Part shown: in pieces, positions 27,689 to 36,012 of the stretch
Numbering within the stretch: position 1 is the stretch's first letter
Layout of the letters: each line of letters begins with the position of its first letter
Assembly (NCBI RefSeq): GCF_014837105.1
Contig: NZ_JACSPO010000007.1
Span: forward strand, 19,346 to 83,345
Length of the DNA: 64,000 bases
DNA from: Oceanitalea stevensii
GTDB lineage: Bacteria; Actinomycetota; Actinomycetes; Actinomycetales; Actinomycetaceae
Direction of reading: 5' to 3'
Program-made: the position numbers and the translations under genes
The notes under the pieces: generated by a model
What the model was told of the DNA's origin: nothing
Seen by the model: the letters and a program-made list of their open reading frames with translations, nothing else
Database searches by the model: none

Positions 27689-28906
27689 ATGAGCCAGGAA
27701 CCAGGCCAGCCAGAGCCGGCGTCCCAGCCGTTCGGTGTGCCCGCGCCAGGGCAGGACGGCGAGCACGGGCAGTACGGCCAGTACGGCCAGCCGCCGGTGC
27801 CGCCGACCGGGCCCGAGGGCCAGCAGGCGCCCCCGCCCCCCGGGCAGTACGGCCAGCCCCTCCCGCCGCAGGAGCAGTACGGGCAGTACGGCCAGCCCCT
27901 CCCGCCGCAGGGGCAGTACGGGCAGTACGGCCAGGCGCCCGGGCAGGGCGGCTACTACGGCCCCGGCTTCGTCCCGACGGCGGTGCAGCCCGGCATCATC
28001 CCGCTGCGCCCGCTCACCCTCGGGGAGATCTACGACGGCGCCTTCCGCGCCATCCGCAGCAACCCGCTCGTGATGTTCGGGCTGGCGATCATCGTCGTCG
28101 GCCTCGGGGCCGTCGTCCAGCTCGGCTTCACCGCGGCGGCCTTCGGCCGGATCGAGCGTGCCGCGCAGGCGGGCGTCGTCGAGCTCGAGGCCTTCTTCAG
28201 CATCGGGTCCATGGTCGGCGTGCTCCTCAGCTCCGCCGCCGTCAGCCTCGCCACCCTCGTCCTCGAGGGCCTGGCGATTCTCTCGGTCAGCGAGTCCGTG
28301 CTGGGCCGCAGGATCACGCTGGCCGAGGTGTGGCAGCGGGCGCGGGGCCGCCTGTGGCGGCTCGTCGTCCTCTCCCTCCTCCTCGGCACCGTCGGGGTGG
28401 TGGCCGTCGTCGGCGCGACCGCGCTCGTCATCGCCCTCGCCGTCGCGCTCGGCGAGGTCGCGGGCGACGGCGTCCTCGTCCTCGTCGTCCTCGTGCCCCT
28501 CCTCCTCCTGCTCCTGGCGGGCATCCTCGCGTTCTTCGCCGTCCGGCTCATGCTCGCCACCTGCGTGATCATGCTCGAGGGGACCGGCGTCCTCGCCTCC
28601 ATCGCCCGCTCGTGGCGTCTCACCCGCGGCAGCTTCTGGCGGCTCTTCGGGATCATGCTCCTCACCGTCGTCCTCGTGACGATCCTCGTGAGCATCCTGT
28701 CGGTGCCCTTCTCCATGCTCGGGACCGTCTTCGCGGTGCAGGGCGACATCACGCTGCCGCTCATCCTGTCCTCGATCGGTCAGCTCGTCGGCTCGGCGGT
28801 GTCCATCCCGGTCATGGCCGCCGTCCTCGCCCTCCTCTACATCGACGTGCGGATGCGCAAGGAGGGCCTGGACGTCGAGCTCGCCCGCGCGGCGCAGGGC
28901 GGATGA
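27689..28906 (+). CDS. Multi-pass membrane protein with QYGQ-rich N-terminus (DUF7847-like)
   Basis: A 405-residue membrane protein. Residues 1-100 are a low-complexity tail made of QYGQYGQ, PLPPQ and PGQ repeats. After a short conserved phrase (IPLRPLTLGEIYDGAFRAIRSNP) come six or so membrane helices to residue 390. This is the arrangement of the DUF7847/GlpQ-membrane-domain family common in Actinobacteria; no enzymatic domain is present. AGGGA just upstream supports the ATG at 27689. The stop overlaps the next ATG, which makes it the first gene of a translationally coupled run ending with moxR. Function unknown. Confidence 0.75.
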   Translation: MSQEPGQPEPASQPFGVPAPGQDGEHGQYGQYGQPPVPPTGPEGQQAPPPPGQYGQPLPPQEQYGQYGQPLPPQGQYGQYGQAPGQGGYYGPGFVPTAVQPGIIPLRPLTLGEIYDGAFRAIRSNPLVMFGLAIIVVGLGAVVQLGFTAAAFGRIERAAQAGVVELEAFFSIGSMVGVLLSSAAVSLATLVLEGLAILSVSESVLGRRITLAEVWQRARGRLWRLVVLSLLLGTVGVVAVVGATALVIALAVALGEVAGDGVLVLVVLVPLLLLLLAGILAFFAVRLMLATCVIMLEGTGVLASIARSWRLTRGSFWRLFGIMLLTVVLVTILVSILSVPFSMLGTVFAVQGDITLPLILSSIGQLVGSAVSIPVMAAVLALLYIDVRMRKEGLDVELARAAQGG

Positions 28907-29565
28907 GCGTGCGGCTGGGCGTCCCCGTCGAGCCGGACGCGGACGAGGCACGCCGCTGGGCGGAGGAGGAGCTCTCGCGCAGCGTGTACCACGACGAGCC
29001 GAACCTCCTCGAGCGCGCGTGGGCCTGGTTCCTCGAGCAGCTCCAGCGGCTGGTCGAGCTCGACGTGAGCGCGCCGTCCAGCCTCGTCCCGCTCGTCGTC
29101 GTCGTCGGGTCCGCCGTCCTCCTCGCCGTCGTGCTCTACCTCGCCGGCCCCGTCCGGGCCCGCCGCCGCGGCACGGCGGGCGCCTCCCACGCCGTCTTCG
29201 ACGACGCCGACGCCACGAGCGAGGACCTCACCGCTGCCGCCGACGCCGCCGCCCGGCGCCGCGACTGGGCGCAGGCGGTCCTCATGCGCTTCCGCGCCGT
29301 CATCCGCTCCCTCGACGAGCGCGCCGTCCTCGACGACCGCCCGGGGTTCACCGCCCACGAGGCGAGCACCGCCGCCGCCCGCCTGCTGCCCGACTGCGCG
29401 GACGGGCTCGTGTGGGCCGGGCGTCTGTTCGACGACGTCTGCTACGGCTCGGCCACGCCCGGGCAGGCGGAGGACGCCCGCCTGCGCGAGCTCGCCGCCG
29501 CGGTCGCGCGCAGCCGGCCGGTCGGCCCGGTGGCCGTGGGCGCGACGTGGACGGCGGTGCGATGA
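28903..29565 (+). CDS. DUF4129 domain membrane protein
   Basis: A 220-residue protein. A soluble N-terminus (1-60) with ARRWAEEELSRSVY leads to one membrane helix near 63-85 (LVPLVVVVGSAVLLAVVLYLAG). The C-terminal 130 residues carry the DUF4129 signature: W-x-x-A-V-L-x-R-F-R-A-V-I-R-S-L-x-E-R, FTAHEA and a final FDDVCYGS followed by DARLREL. The family often accompanies MoxR/DUF58 genes and may be extracytoplasmic. Coupled by ATGA overlaps on both sides. Confidence 0.85.
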   Translation: MSVRLGVPVEPDADEARRWAEEELSRSVYHDEPNLLERAWAWFLEQLQRLVELDVSAPSSLVPLVVVVGSAVLLAVVLYLAGPVRARRRGTAGASHAVFDDADATSEDLTAAADAAARRRDWAQAVLMRFRAVIRSLDERAVLDDRPGFTAHEASTAAARLLPDCADGLVWAGRLFDDVCYGSATPGQAEDARLRELAAAVARSRPVGPVAVGATWTAVR

Positions 29566-30716
29566 GCACGGAGGTCCTCACCCCGGAGGCGCGCGTCCGC
29601 AGCCGGCGGCCGGTGCTGTTCCTCGTCGTCGCCGCGCTGGTCGCCGTCGCCGCGGTGGTGGCGATCGTCGTCGGCCGCGGGTCGACGTCCGCGGTGCCGC
29701 TCGCCCCGGACAACCCGCAGCCGGCCGGCGCGCAGGCCGCCGCGACCATCCTGGGCGAGCAGGGCGTGCGGGTCCGCACCGTCTCGACGACCGCCGACGC
29801 CGTCCGGGTCGCCGGTCCCGGCACCACCCTGCTCGTCACGGCCACCGGGCGCCTCGACGACGACCAGCTCGCCGCCGTGCGCGACACCGGCGCGGACCTC
29901 GTCCTCGGCCAGCCCACCTTCCTGCCCGACCTCGAGCCGCTCACCGACCGGGTCGAGCCCTCCCCCGTGGGCAGCGACGTCCCCGTCCCCGCCGCGTGCG
30001 CGGACCCGGACGCGACGGCCGCCGGCACCCTGTCCCGCAGCGTCGGCGGCGTCGTGGCCCTGGGCGACGACGTCGAGCTGTGCTTCCCCACCGCCGAGGG
30101 CGCCGGTGCCCTCGCCACCTGGGAGCAGGACGGCCGCGCCGTCGCCGTGCTCGCCGACGCCACCCTCCTGAGCAACGAGCACCTCGCCGACGCCGGCAAC
30201 GCCGCCCTCGTGCTGCGCCTGCTCGGCGGCAACGAGGAGCTCGTCTGGTACCTGCCGACCGTCGGGGACACCGTGGGCGACGACGACGCCGGTGGCACCG
30301 CCGCGCTCGTCCCGCCCACCGTCCGGGTGCTGGGCCTGCAGCTGCTCGTGCTCACCGTCGTCGTCCTCCTGTGGGGCGGGCGGCGGCTGGGGCGGGTGGT
30401 GACCGAGCCGATGCCCGTCGTCGTGCGCTCCGCGGAGACCACCCTCGGGCGGGGGCGGCTGTACCGCCGCGCCCGTGACCACGCCCACGCGGCGGCCGGG
30501 CTGCGCGCCGGCTGCGCCACCCGGGTGGCCACCCGGCTCGGCGTGCCGCCCTCGGCGCGGCCCGAGGTCCTCGTCGCCGCCGTCGCCCGCGCCACCGGGC
30601 GCGAGGAGGCCGCGGTCGGCGCACTCCTGTACGGCCCACCACCGACGTCCGACGCCGGGCTCACCCGGCTCACCCACGAGCTCGACACCCTGGAAAGCGA
30701 GGTCCACCCGTCGTGA
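29562..30716 (+). CDS. DUF4350 domain membrane protein
   Basis: A 384-residue protein. One membrane helix near residues 18-38 (RPVLFLVVAALVAVAAVVAIVV) precedes a DUF4350-like region (PDNPQPAGAQAAATILGEQGVRVRT and AVAVLADATLLSNEHLADAGNAAL) to about 230. A second helix near 256-276 follows, and a C-terminal helical cytoplasmic domain includes YRRARDHAHAAAGLR. This is the standard partner of MoxR and DUF58 in Actinobacteria; molecular role unknown. Both ends overlap neighbours by 4 bp (ATGA before, GTGA after). Confidence 0.85.
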   Translation: MSTEVLTPEARVRSRRPVLFLVVAALVAVAAVVAIVVGRGSTSAVPLAPDNPQPAGAQAAATILGEQGVRVRTVSTTADAVRVAGPGTTLLVTATGRLDDDQLAAVRDTGADLVLGQPTFLPDLEPLTDRVEPSPVGSDVPVPAACADPDATAAGTLSRSVGGVVALGDDVELCFPTAEGAGALATWEQDGRAVAVLADATLLSNEHLADAGNAALVLRLLGGNEELVWYLPTVGDTVGDDDAGGTAALVPPTVRVLGLQLLVLTVVVLLWGGRRLGRVVTEPMPVVVRSAETTLGRGRLYRRARDHAHAAAGLRAGCATRVATRLGVPPSARPEVLVAAVARATGREEAAVGALLYGPPPTSDAGLTRLTHELDTLESEVHPS

Positions 30717-31735
30717 GCACCCCCAGCCCCCAGCCCCTGCCGCCCACGCAGGCACCCGTCCCACCGCCGCCCCCCGCGTCGGCGCCCGACTCCCCGCGTG
30801 CCCGGCTGGCCGCGCTCCGGCAGGAGGTGGGCAAGGCCGTCGTCGGTCAGGAGGCGGCGGTGACCGGCCTCGTCATCGGACTGCTGTGCCGCGGGCACGT
30901 GCTGCTCGAGGGCGTGCCCGGCGTCGCCAAGACCCTGCTCGTCCGGACGCTCGCGGCGAGCCTGGACATGGCCACGACGCGCGTCCAGTTCACCCCGGAC
31001 CTCATGCCTGGAGACGTCACCGGCTCCCTCGTCTACGACTCGCGCACCGCCGAGTTCTCCTTCCGCGAGGGCCCGGTCTTCACCAACCTCATGCTCGCGG
31101 ACGAGATCAACCGCACGCCCCCGAAGACCCAGGCCTCGCTGCTCGAGGCGATGGAGGAGCGGCAGGTGTCCGTCGACGGCCGGCCGCGCCCGCTGCCCGA
31201 CCCGTTCATGGTCATCGCCACCCAGAACCCGGTGGAGTACGAGGGCACCTACCCGCTGCCCGAGGCGCAGCTGGACCGCTTCCTCCTCAAGCTCCTCGTC
31301 CCGCTGCCCGAGCGCCACGACGAGATCGAGGTGCTCAACCGGCACGCGCACGCCTTCGACCCGCGCGACCTCACCGGGGCGGGCGTGCGGCCGGTCGCCG
31401 GGCCGGCGGACCTCGCGGCCGCCCGCGAGGAGGTCGCCCGCGTCCAGGTCGCCCCCGAGGTGCTCGGCTACGTCGTCGACATCTGCCGGGCGACCCGCAC
31501 GTCGCCGTCGCTCTCCCTGGGCGTCTCCCCGCGCGGGGCGACGGCGCTGCTCGCCACCGCCCGCGCGTGGGCCTGGCTCACCGGCCGCGACTACGTCACC
31601 CCGGACGACGTCAAGGCGCTCGCCCACGCCACCCTGCGTCACCGCGTCCAGCTGCGCGCGGAGGCCGAGCTCGAGGGCGTGACCGCCGAGACCGTCCTGG
31701 ACGGCGTGCTGCGCACCGTCCCCGTGCCCCGCTGA
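30713..31735 (+). CDS. MoxR-family AAA+ ATPase
   Basis: A 340-residue ATPase. After a Pro-rich start, Walker A is GVPGVAKT (near residues 65-72), Walker B is MLADEINR near 127, and the sensor/arginine region includes ATQNPVEYEGTYPLPEAQLDRF near 172. MoxR proteins act as chaperones that mature or activate partner proteins, usually with vWA-domain partners such as DUF58. The start is GTG, overlapping the DUF4350 stop. The gap to the DUF58 gene is 154 bp and is filled by three copies of a dispersed repeat, which interrupts an otherwise overlapping operon. Confidence 0.92.
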   Translation: MSTPSPQPLPPTQAPVPPPPPASAPDSPRARLAALRQEVGKAVVGQEAAVTGLVIGLLCRGHVLLEGVPGVAKTLLVRTLAASLDMATTRVQFTPDLMPGDVTGSLVYDSRTAEFSFREGPVFTNLMLADEINRTPPKTQASLLEAMEERQVSVDGRPRPLPDPFMVIATQNPVEYEGTYPLPEAQLDRFLLKLLVPLPERHDEIEVLNRHAHAFDPRDLTGAGVRPVAGPADLAAAREEVARVQVAPEVLGYVVDICRATRTSPSLSLGVSPRGATALLATARAWAWLTGRDYVTPDDVKALAHATLRHRVQLRAEAELEGVTAETVLDGVLRTVPVPR

Positions 31736-31758
31736 CCGTCGTGCCCACCCCCCGTCCC

Positions 31759-31866
31759 GCCGACAGCTGGATCGTGCCCGCGCGCCCCCGGCCCTCACGC
31801 CGACAGCCGGATCCCGCCCGCGCGTCCCACGACCTCCCACGCCGACAGCCGGATCCCGCCCGCGCC
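31759..31866 (+). repeat. Three direct copies of the dispersed repeat between moxR and the DUF58 gene
   Basis: Cores GCCGACAGC(T/C)GGATC begin at 31759, 31799 and 31841 (spacing 40 and 42 bp). Copies 2 and 3 are identical over GCCGACAGCCGGATCCCGCC and the CGCGC that follows; copy 1 differs at a few positions. The repeats occupy almost the whole gap. Confidence 0.85.
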
Positions 31867-31889
31867 GTGCCGACGGCGGAGGGGGCGAC

Positions 31890-33182
31890 ATGGCGCTGAC
31901 CCGGCGCGCCGTCCTCGTCGCCGCCGCCGGCCTCCTGCCTGCGCTGCTCGTGCCGCGCACGACGACGGTGCTCGCGTGGGTGGCGCTGCTCGTCCTGGCC
32001 GTCGTGGTCGACCTCGTCCTCGCCGCCTCGCCGCGGGCCCTGCGCCCCGAGCGGCAGGTCCCGCACTCGGTGCGGCTGGGCGAGCCCGCGACGTCGACGC
32101 TCACCGTGGTGAACACCGGAACCCGTGCCGCCCGGCTGCTCGTCCGTGACGCGTGGGTGCCCTCGGCCGGGGCGGAGCGCAACCGCCACCGCCTCACGGT
32201 CCCCGCCGGTGAGGCGCGGCGGGTGCGGACCTCGCTGCGTCCCACCCGGCGCGGGGACCGGGAGGCCGACCTCGTCACCCTGCGCTGCCACGGGCCGCTG
32301 GGGCTCGCCGCCCGGCAGCGCTCCCTGCCCGCCCCGGCGCGCCTGCGGGTGCTGCCGGCCTTCGCCTCCCGCCGCCACCTGCCCTCCCGGCTGGCCCGCC
32401 TGCGCGAGATGGACGGCCGCGCCGCCGTCCTCGTCCGCGGCGAGGGCACCGAGTTCGACTCCCTGCGCGGGTACGTCATCGGCGACGACGTCCGCGCCAT
32501 CGACTGGCGCGCCACCGCGCGTGGCGGTGACGTCGTCGTGCGGACGTGGCGGCCCGAGCGCGACCGCCGCGTCCTCATCGTCGTCGACTCCTCCCGCCTC
32601 TCCGCGGCGCGGCTCGGGGAGGCGCCCCGCCTGGAGGCGCAGATCGAGGCGGCGCTCCTGCTCGCCGCGCTCGCGTCGCGGGCCGGTGACCGGGTGGACG
32701 TCGTCGCCGTCGACGCCACCGTCCGGGCGCGGGTGTCGGGTGTCCAGGGGCCCCGGCTCATGTCGGCGCTCGCGGAGGGCCTCGCGACGGTCGAGGCCTC
32801 CCTCGTCCAGATGAGCTGGCCGACGGCGACCCAGGTGGTGCGGGACACGCTCTCCCAGCGCTCGCTCGTCGTCCTCCTCACCGCGCTCGACACCGCCGCG
32901 GTGATGTCGGACCTCCTGCCCGTCGTCGGGGCGATGACCCGCGACCACCAGGTGGTGCTCGCCTCCGCCGCGGACCCCGAGGCCGAGGAGATCCGCCGCC
33001 GGCGCGGCACGAACGAGGAGGTCTTCGACGCCGCGGCCGCCGAGCGCGCCGGCCTGGAGCGGGCGGCCGCCGCGGCCCGGCTGCGGCGACGCGGTGTCGA
33101 GGTCGTCGAGGCGACGCCGGACGACCTCCCGCCCGCCCTCGCCGACACCTACCTCGCCCTCAAGGCGGCCGGGCGCCTGTAG
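31890..33182 (+). CDS. DUF58 domain protein (vWA-like)
   Basis: A 430-residue protein. Two N-terminal membrane helices (7-20 and 27-45) are followed by a beta-rich region. The DUF58 signature is near residues 189-235: EFDSLRGYVIGDDVRAIDW, VVRTWRPERDR, then VDSSRLS, which matches the D-x-S-x-S of a MIDAS metal site. The rest is a von Willebrand A-like fold. It is the presumed client or partner of the MoxR ATPase. The C-terminus ends ADTYLALKAAGRL. Its ATG has GGAGGGGGC upstream. Confidence 0.88.
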   Translation: MALTRRAVLVAAAGLLPALLVPRTTTVLAWVALLVLAVVVDLVLAASPRALRPERQVPHSVRLGEPATSTLTVVNTGTRAARLLVRDAWVPSAGAERNRHRLTVPAGEARRVRTSLRPTRRGDREADLVTLRCHGPLGLAARQRSLPAPARLRVLPAFASRRHLPSRLARLREMDGRAAVLVRGEGTEFDSLRGYVIGDDVRAIDWRATARGGDVVVRTWRPERDRRVLIVVDSSRLSAARLGEAPRLEAQIEAALLLAALASRAGDRVDVVAVDATVRARVSGVQGPRLMSALAEGLATVEASLVQMSWPTATQVVRDTLSQRSLVVLLTALDTAAVMSDLLPVVGAMTRDHQVVLASAADPEAEEIRRRRGTNEEVFDAAAAERAGLERAAAAARLRRRGVEVVEATPDDLPPALADTYLALKAAGRL

Positions 33183-33222
33183 CCCCCGCCGGGGACGGGG
33201 TGCGGGGGCCGGGGGGCCGCCT

Positions 33223-33228
33223 TACCGT
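33223..33228 (+). promoter_or_regulatory. Candidate -10 element (TACCGT) for the ChbG-like gene, leaderless geometry
   Basis: TACCGT ends 6 bases before the GTG at 33235. Confidence 0.45.
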
Positions 33229-33234
33229 GAGAAC

Positions 33235-34071
33235 GTGAAGCGCCAGCTCGTCATCACGGCGGACGACCTCGGGGCGGACGCCGACATCAACGCCGTCATC
33301 GTCGACCTCATGCGGGACGAGCTGGTCTCGGCCACGACCCTCATCCCGGTCGCGCCGGCCGCCGAGGACGCCGTCAGCCGGCTCCGCGCCGCCGGCCTCG
33401 ACGCGCCCCGCCTCCACGTCGCCCTGTCCACCGGTCACGAGTGGGCGGGCTGGCGGCCCCTCGCCCACGGCGTCGACTCCCTCACCGGACCCGACGGCGT
33501 CCTGCCCGTGGAGGGGAGCGTGGCCGAGCACCGGGCCACTCCCGTCGACGTCGCCCGGGAGATGGGCGCCCAGCTCGAGTGGATGCGGTCCGCGGGCCTG
33601 CGTCCTCCCGCCCTCGACTCCCACTCCGGCACGCTGTACGGGCTGCACGGGCGCTCGCTCGCGGACACCGCCGTCGACTTCTGCGCCGCCCACGGGCTCG
33701 CCTTCCGCATGCCGCGGCGGCTCGGCCCGGTGCTCGGGCTGGCGGCGCGCGGGCTGCGGGCCGCCCACCGTGGAGCCGTGCCCCTCGCCGACGAGCTCGG
33801 CGTGCGGCTGCCCGAGGTGCTCGTCAGCGCGTGGCTGCCGGGCCGGCTCACGCTGAGCTACGCGCAGCTGCGGGCCGAGGTCCTCTCCCAGCTGCGGCGC
33901 CTGCCGCCGGGGACGTCGGAGCTCATGGTGCACCCGGCGCCCCGGTCGGCCGCGGCGCGGCTGCCGGCCGCGGACGGCCGCAAGCGTCTGTGGGAGCTGC
34001 GGCTCCTGCGTGACCCCGTCTTCCACCGCACCCTGCGACGGGAGGGCATCACCGTCGTCCAGGCGTGGTGA
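33235..34071 (+). CDS. ChbG/HpnK (YdjC) family carbohydrate deacetylase
   Basis: A 278-residue protein with the YdjC fold. It begins with the metal-binding TADDLG (residues 7-12), followed by PRLHVALSTGHEW near 60 and a second site LDSHSG near 124, where the family usually has DSHQH or DSHHH. MVHPAP lies near 225. ChbG removes an acetyl group from chitobiose-type sugars; HpnK acts on hopanoid glycosides. Two family histidines differ here (LS for LH and DSHSG for DSHQH), so activity is less certain. The start is GTG. The gene could process chitin-derived sugars like those targeted by the GH3 enzymes at 42602-47565, but no direct link is seen. Confidence 0.75.
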   Translation: MKRQLVITADDLGADADINAVIVDLMRDELVSATTLIPVAPAAEDAVSRLRAAGLDAPRLHVALSTGHEWAGWRPLAHGVDSLTGPDGVLPVEGSVAEHRATPVDVAREMGAQLEWMRSAGLRPPALDSHSGTLYGLHGRSLADTAVDFCAAHGLAFRMPRRLGPVLGLAARGLRAAHRGAVPLADELGVRLPEVLVSAWLPGRLTLSYAQLRAEVLSQLRRLPPGTSELMVHPAPRSAAARLPAADGRKRLWELRLLRDPVFHRTLRREGITVVQAW

Positions 34072-35067
34072 TCAGCCCGCCTGGGCGAGGGTGTGCCCGG
34101 CGAGGTCCTCCTCGAGGTCACCGGTCTCCCCGGCCCGCACGGCGCGTCGGCCCAGGACGAGGGTGTAGGCCCAGTAGGCCGCGAGCACGAGGGCGCCGAT
34201 GGCGATCTTGAGCCAGGTGGGCAGGCCGGACGGGGTGACGAAGCCCTCGACGACGCCGGACACCGCGAGCACGAGGACGAGCCCCAGCGCGACGGTGAAC
34301 AGCGAGCGGCCCTCCTCGGCCAGGGCACGCGAGCGTGTCCGCGGCCCCGGCGCCACCCACGCCCAGAAGAGCTTGAGGCCCGCGCCGGCGGCGATGAAGA
34401 TCGCGGTCAGCTCCATGAGGCCGTGGGGCAGGATGAGGCCGAAGAAGACGTCGAGGTGCCCGTGGGCGGCCATGACGCCCCCCGAGGAGCCCACCCCGAC
34501 CGCGTTGGCCAGGAGCACGTAGGCGGGGTAGAAGCCGGTGATCCCGAGCGCGATGCACTGCGCGGCGATCCACGCGTTGTTCGTCCACACCTGCCCGGCG
34601 AAGTCACCGGCGGGGTAGTTGGAGTAGTAGGCCGCGAAGGCCTCCTCCGCGTACTGCTCGAGCTCGGCGGGCGACCCCATGGACGCGAGCGCCGCCGGGT
34701 TGGTCGCCACCCACCAGCCGCTCACCGCGCCGACGGTGACGAAGGCGAGGCCCACCCACACCGTCCACCAGCGCACCCGGTAGAACGCGGCCGGCAGCGA
34801 GAGGAGGAAGAAGCGGGCGACGTCGGACAGCCGCGCCTCGTGGGCGCCCGCGATCCGGCCCCGGGCCGTGGCGAGCAGGCCGGAGAGCTCGGAGACGAGC
34901 AGCGGGTCCGGCGCGGAGGTCCGCAGCGCGGACAGGTGCCCGGCCGCGGCCTGGTAGAGGGCGACGAGCTCGTCGGCCTCCGCGCCGGTGAGCCGGTGCC
35001 GCGTGGACAGCGCCCGCAGCCGCTCCCACTCCGGGCGGTGCACGGCCGCGAAGGCGTCGATGTCCAC
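34072..35067 (-). CDS. SpoIIM/DUF95 family membrane protein
   Basis: A 331-residue membrane protein. A soluble helical N-terminus (1-100) with HRPEWERLRALSTRHRLTGAEAD split by a turn is followed by five to six helices. Characteristic segments are NNAWIAAQCIALGITGFYPAYVLLANAVGVG and HGLMELTAIFIAAGAGLKL, each broken by loops. In Bacillus SpoIIM acts in peptidoglycan degradation during engulfment; in non-sporulating Actinobacteria the family accompanies RDD and MoxR/DUF58 genes. The start is GTG at 35067, only 18 bp from the divergent RDD start. The C-terminus is acidic. Confidence 0.85.
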   Translation of the reverse strand: MDIDAFAAVHRPEWERLRALSTRHRLTGAEADELVALYQAAAGHLSALRTSAPDPLLVSELSGLLATARGRIAGAHEARLSDVARFFLLSLPAAFYRVRWWTVWVGLAFVTVGAVSGWWVATNPAALASMGSPAELEQYAEEAFAAYYSNYPAGDFAGQVWTNNAWIAAQCIALGITGFYPAYVLLANAVGVGSSGGVMAAHGHLDVFFGLILPHGLMELTAIFIAAGAGLKLFWAWVAPGPRTRSRALAEEGRSLFTVALGLVLVLAVSGVVEGFVTPSGLPTWLKIAIGALVLAAYWAYTLVLGRRAVRAGETGDLEEDLAGHTLAQAG

Positions 35068-35072
35068 GCGGG

Positions 35073-35079
35073 TACCCTG
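35073..35079. promoter_or_regulatory. Overlapping divergent -10 elements shared by spoIIM-like and RDD genes
   Basis: On the plus strand TACCCT (35073-35078) ends 7 bases before the RDD ATG at 35086. On the minus strand CAGGGT (35079-35074) ends 6 bases before the spoIIM GTG at 35067. The same base pairs serve as a -10 in both directions, and both messages would be leaderless. Confidence 0.55.
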
Positions 35080-35085
35080 CCACAC

Positions 35086-35946
35086 ATGACGACGCACGCG
35101 GCGCACTCCCCGGGCCGTGCACTGCAGGCGGCGCACCTGGCCGACGACCTCATCATCACCGGTGAGGCCGTGGCGCTGGAGGTCCGTCCCGCCGCCTTCC
35201 TCCTGCGCGTGGTCAGCGGGCTCATCGACGCCGCCGCCTACGCGGCCGTGCTCGTCGCCCTCGCGGTCGGTGTCCTCGGCCGCCTCTCCGACGTCAACGA
35301 GGCCCGGGTCGCGATGCTGTCGATCGTGACGATCGCCGGGGTCATCGTCGTGGCGCCCACCGTCGTCGAGACCCTGAGCCGGGGCCGCTCCCTGGGCAAG
35401 GTCGCCACCGGCATCCGCATCGTCCGCGACGACGGCGGTCCCATCCGGATGCGGCACGCCTTCATCCGCGCGCTCACCGGCTTCGGGGAGCTGTGGCTGA
35501 CGGCCGGCTCCGTCGCCGTGATGACCGCGCTCCTCAACGGTCGCGGCAAGCGGCTGGGCGACCTCCTCGCCGGCACCTACGCCGTGCGCACCCGGGGTGC
35601 GGACCGCAAGGCGCCGCCGCTCCTCATGCCCCCCGAGCTCGAGGACTGGGCCCGCACCGCCGACATCCGCGCCATGCCCGACGGCGTGGCGCTGGCCGCG
35701 CGCCGCTTCCTCGACCGCACCGGCACCCTGGACCCCGCCTCGCGCGACCAGCTGGGCCGCCAGCTCGCCGCCCGGGTGGAGCCGCTCGTCGCGCCGCCAC
35801 CGCCGTGGGGGACCCACCCCGAGCGGTTCCTCGCGGCGGTGCTCGTCGCCCGCCGGGACCGCGAGTACGCCGTGGGCCTGCGGGCGCGCGAGACCCTGAG
35901 GACGACCACCGCCGAGCTGCGCCGCCTGCCCTTCCAGCTCGGATGA
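35086..35946 (+). CDS. RDD family membrane protein
   Basis: A 286-residue protein. The RDD domain runs from about residue 27 to 165: VRPAAFLLRVVSGLIDAAAY (helix 1 with the family arginine and aspartate), a second helix near 75, then SLGKVATGIRIVRDDGGP and RGKRLGDLLAGTYAV. The C-terminal 110 residues are soluble (AARRFLDRTGTLDPASRDQLGRQLA split by a turn). RDD proteins are small membrane proteins, some acting in ion transport. The start at 35086 fits both the domain and the -10 element. Divergent from spoIIM, a pairing conserved in Actinobacteria. Confidence 0.85.
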   Translation: MTTHAAHSPGRALQAAHLADDLIITGEAVALEVRPAAFLLRVVSGLIDAAAYAAVLVALAVGVLGRLSDVNEARVAMLSIVTIAGVIVVAPTVVETLSRGRSLGKVATGIRIVRDDGGPIRMRHAFIRALTGFGELWLTAGSVAVMTALLNGRGKRLGDLLAGTYAVRTRGADRKAPPLLMPPELEDWARTADIRAMPDGVALAARRFLDRTGTLDPASRDQLGRQLAARVEPLVAPPPPWGTHPERFLAAVLVARRDREYAVGLRARETLRTTTAELRRLPFQLG

Positions 35947-36012
35947 GCGCGGCCGTGCTGACCCGGGTCCCGACGACGCGCCCTGGCCTCGAGGGCTAGG
36001 ACGGAGGACGAC

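Noticed and set aside
31759..31866. CRISPR array
   Set aside because: The repeats are only two to three copies per cluster, the intervening bases are similar to each other rather than unique spacers, and there is no cas gene.
34072..35067. Evidence for sporulation from the SpoIIM-like gene
   Set aside because: The family is common in non-sporulating Actinobacteria and no other sporulation gene is present.
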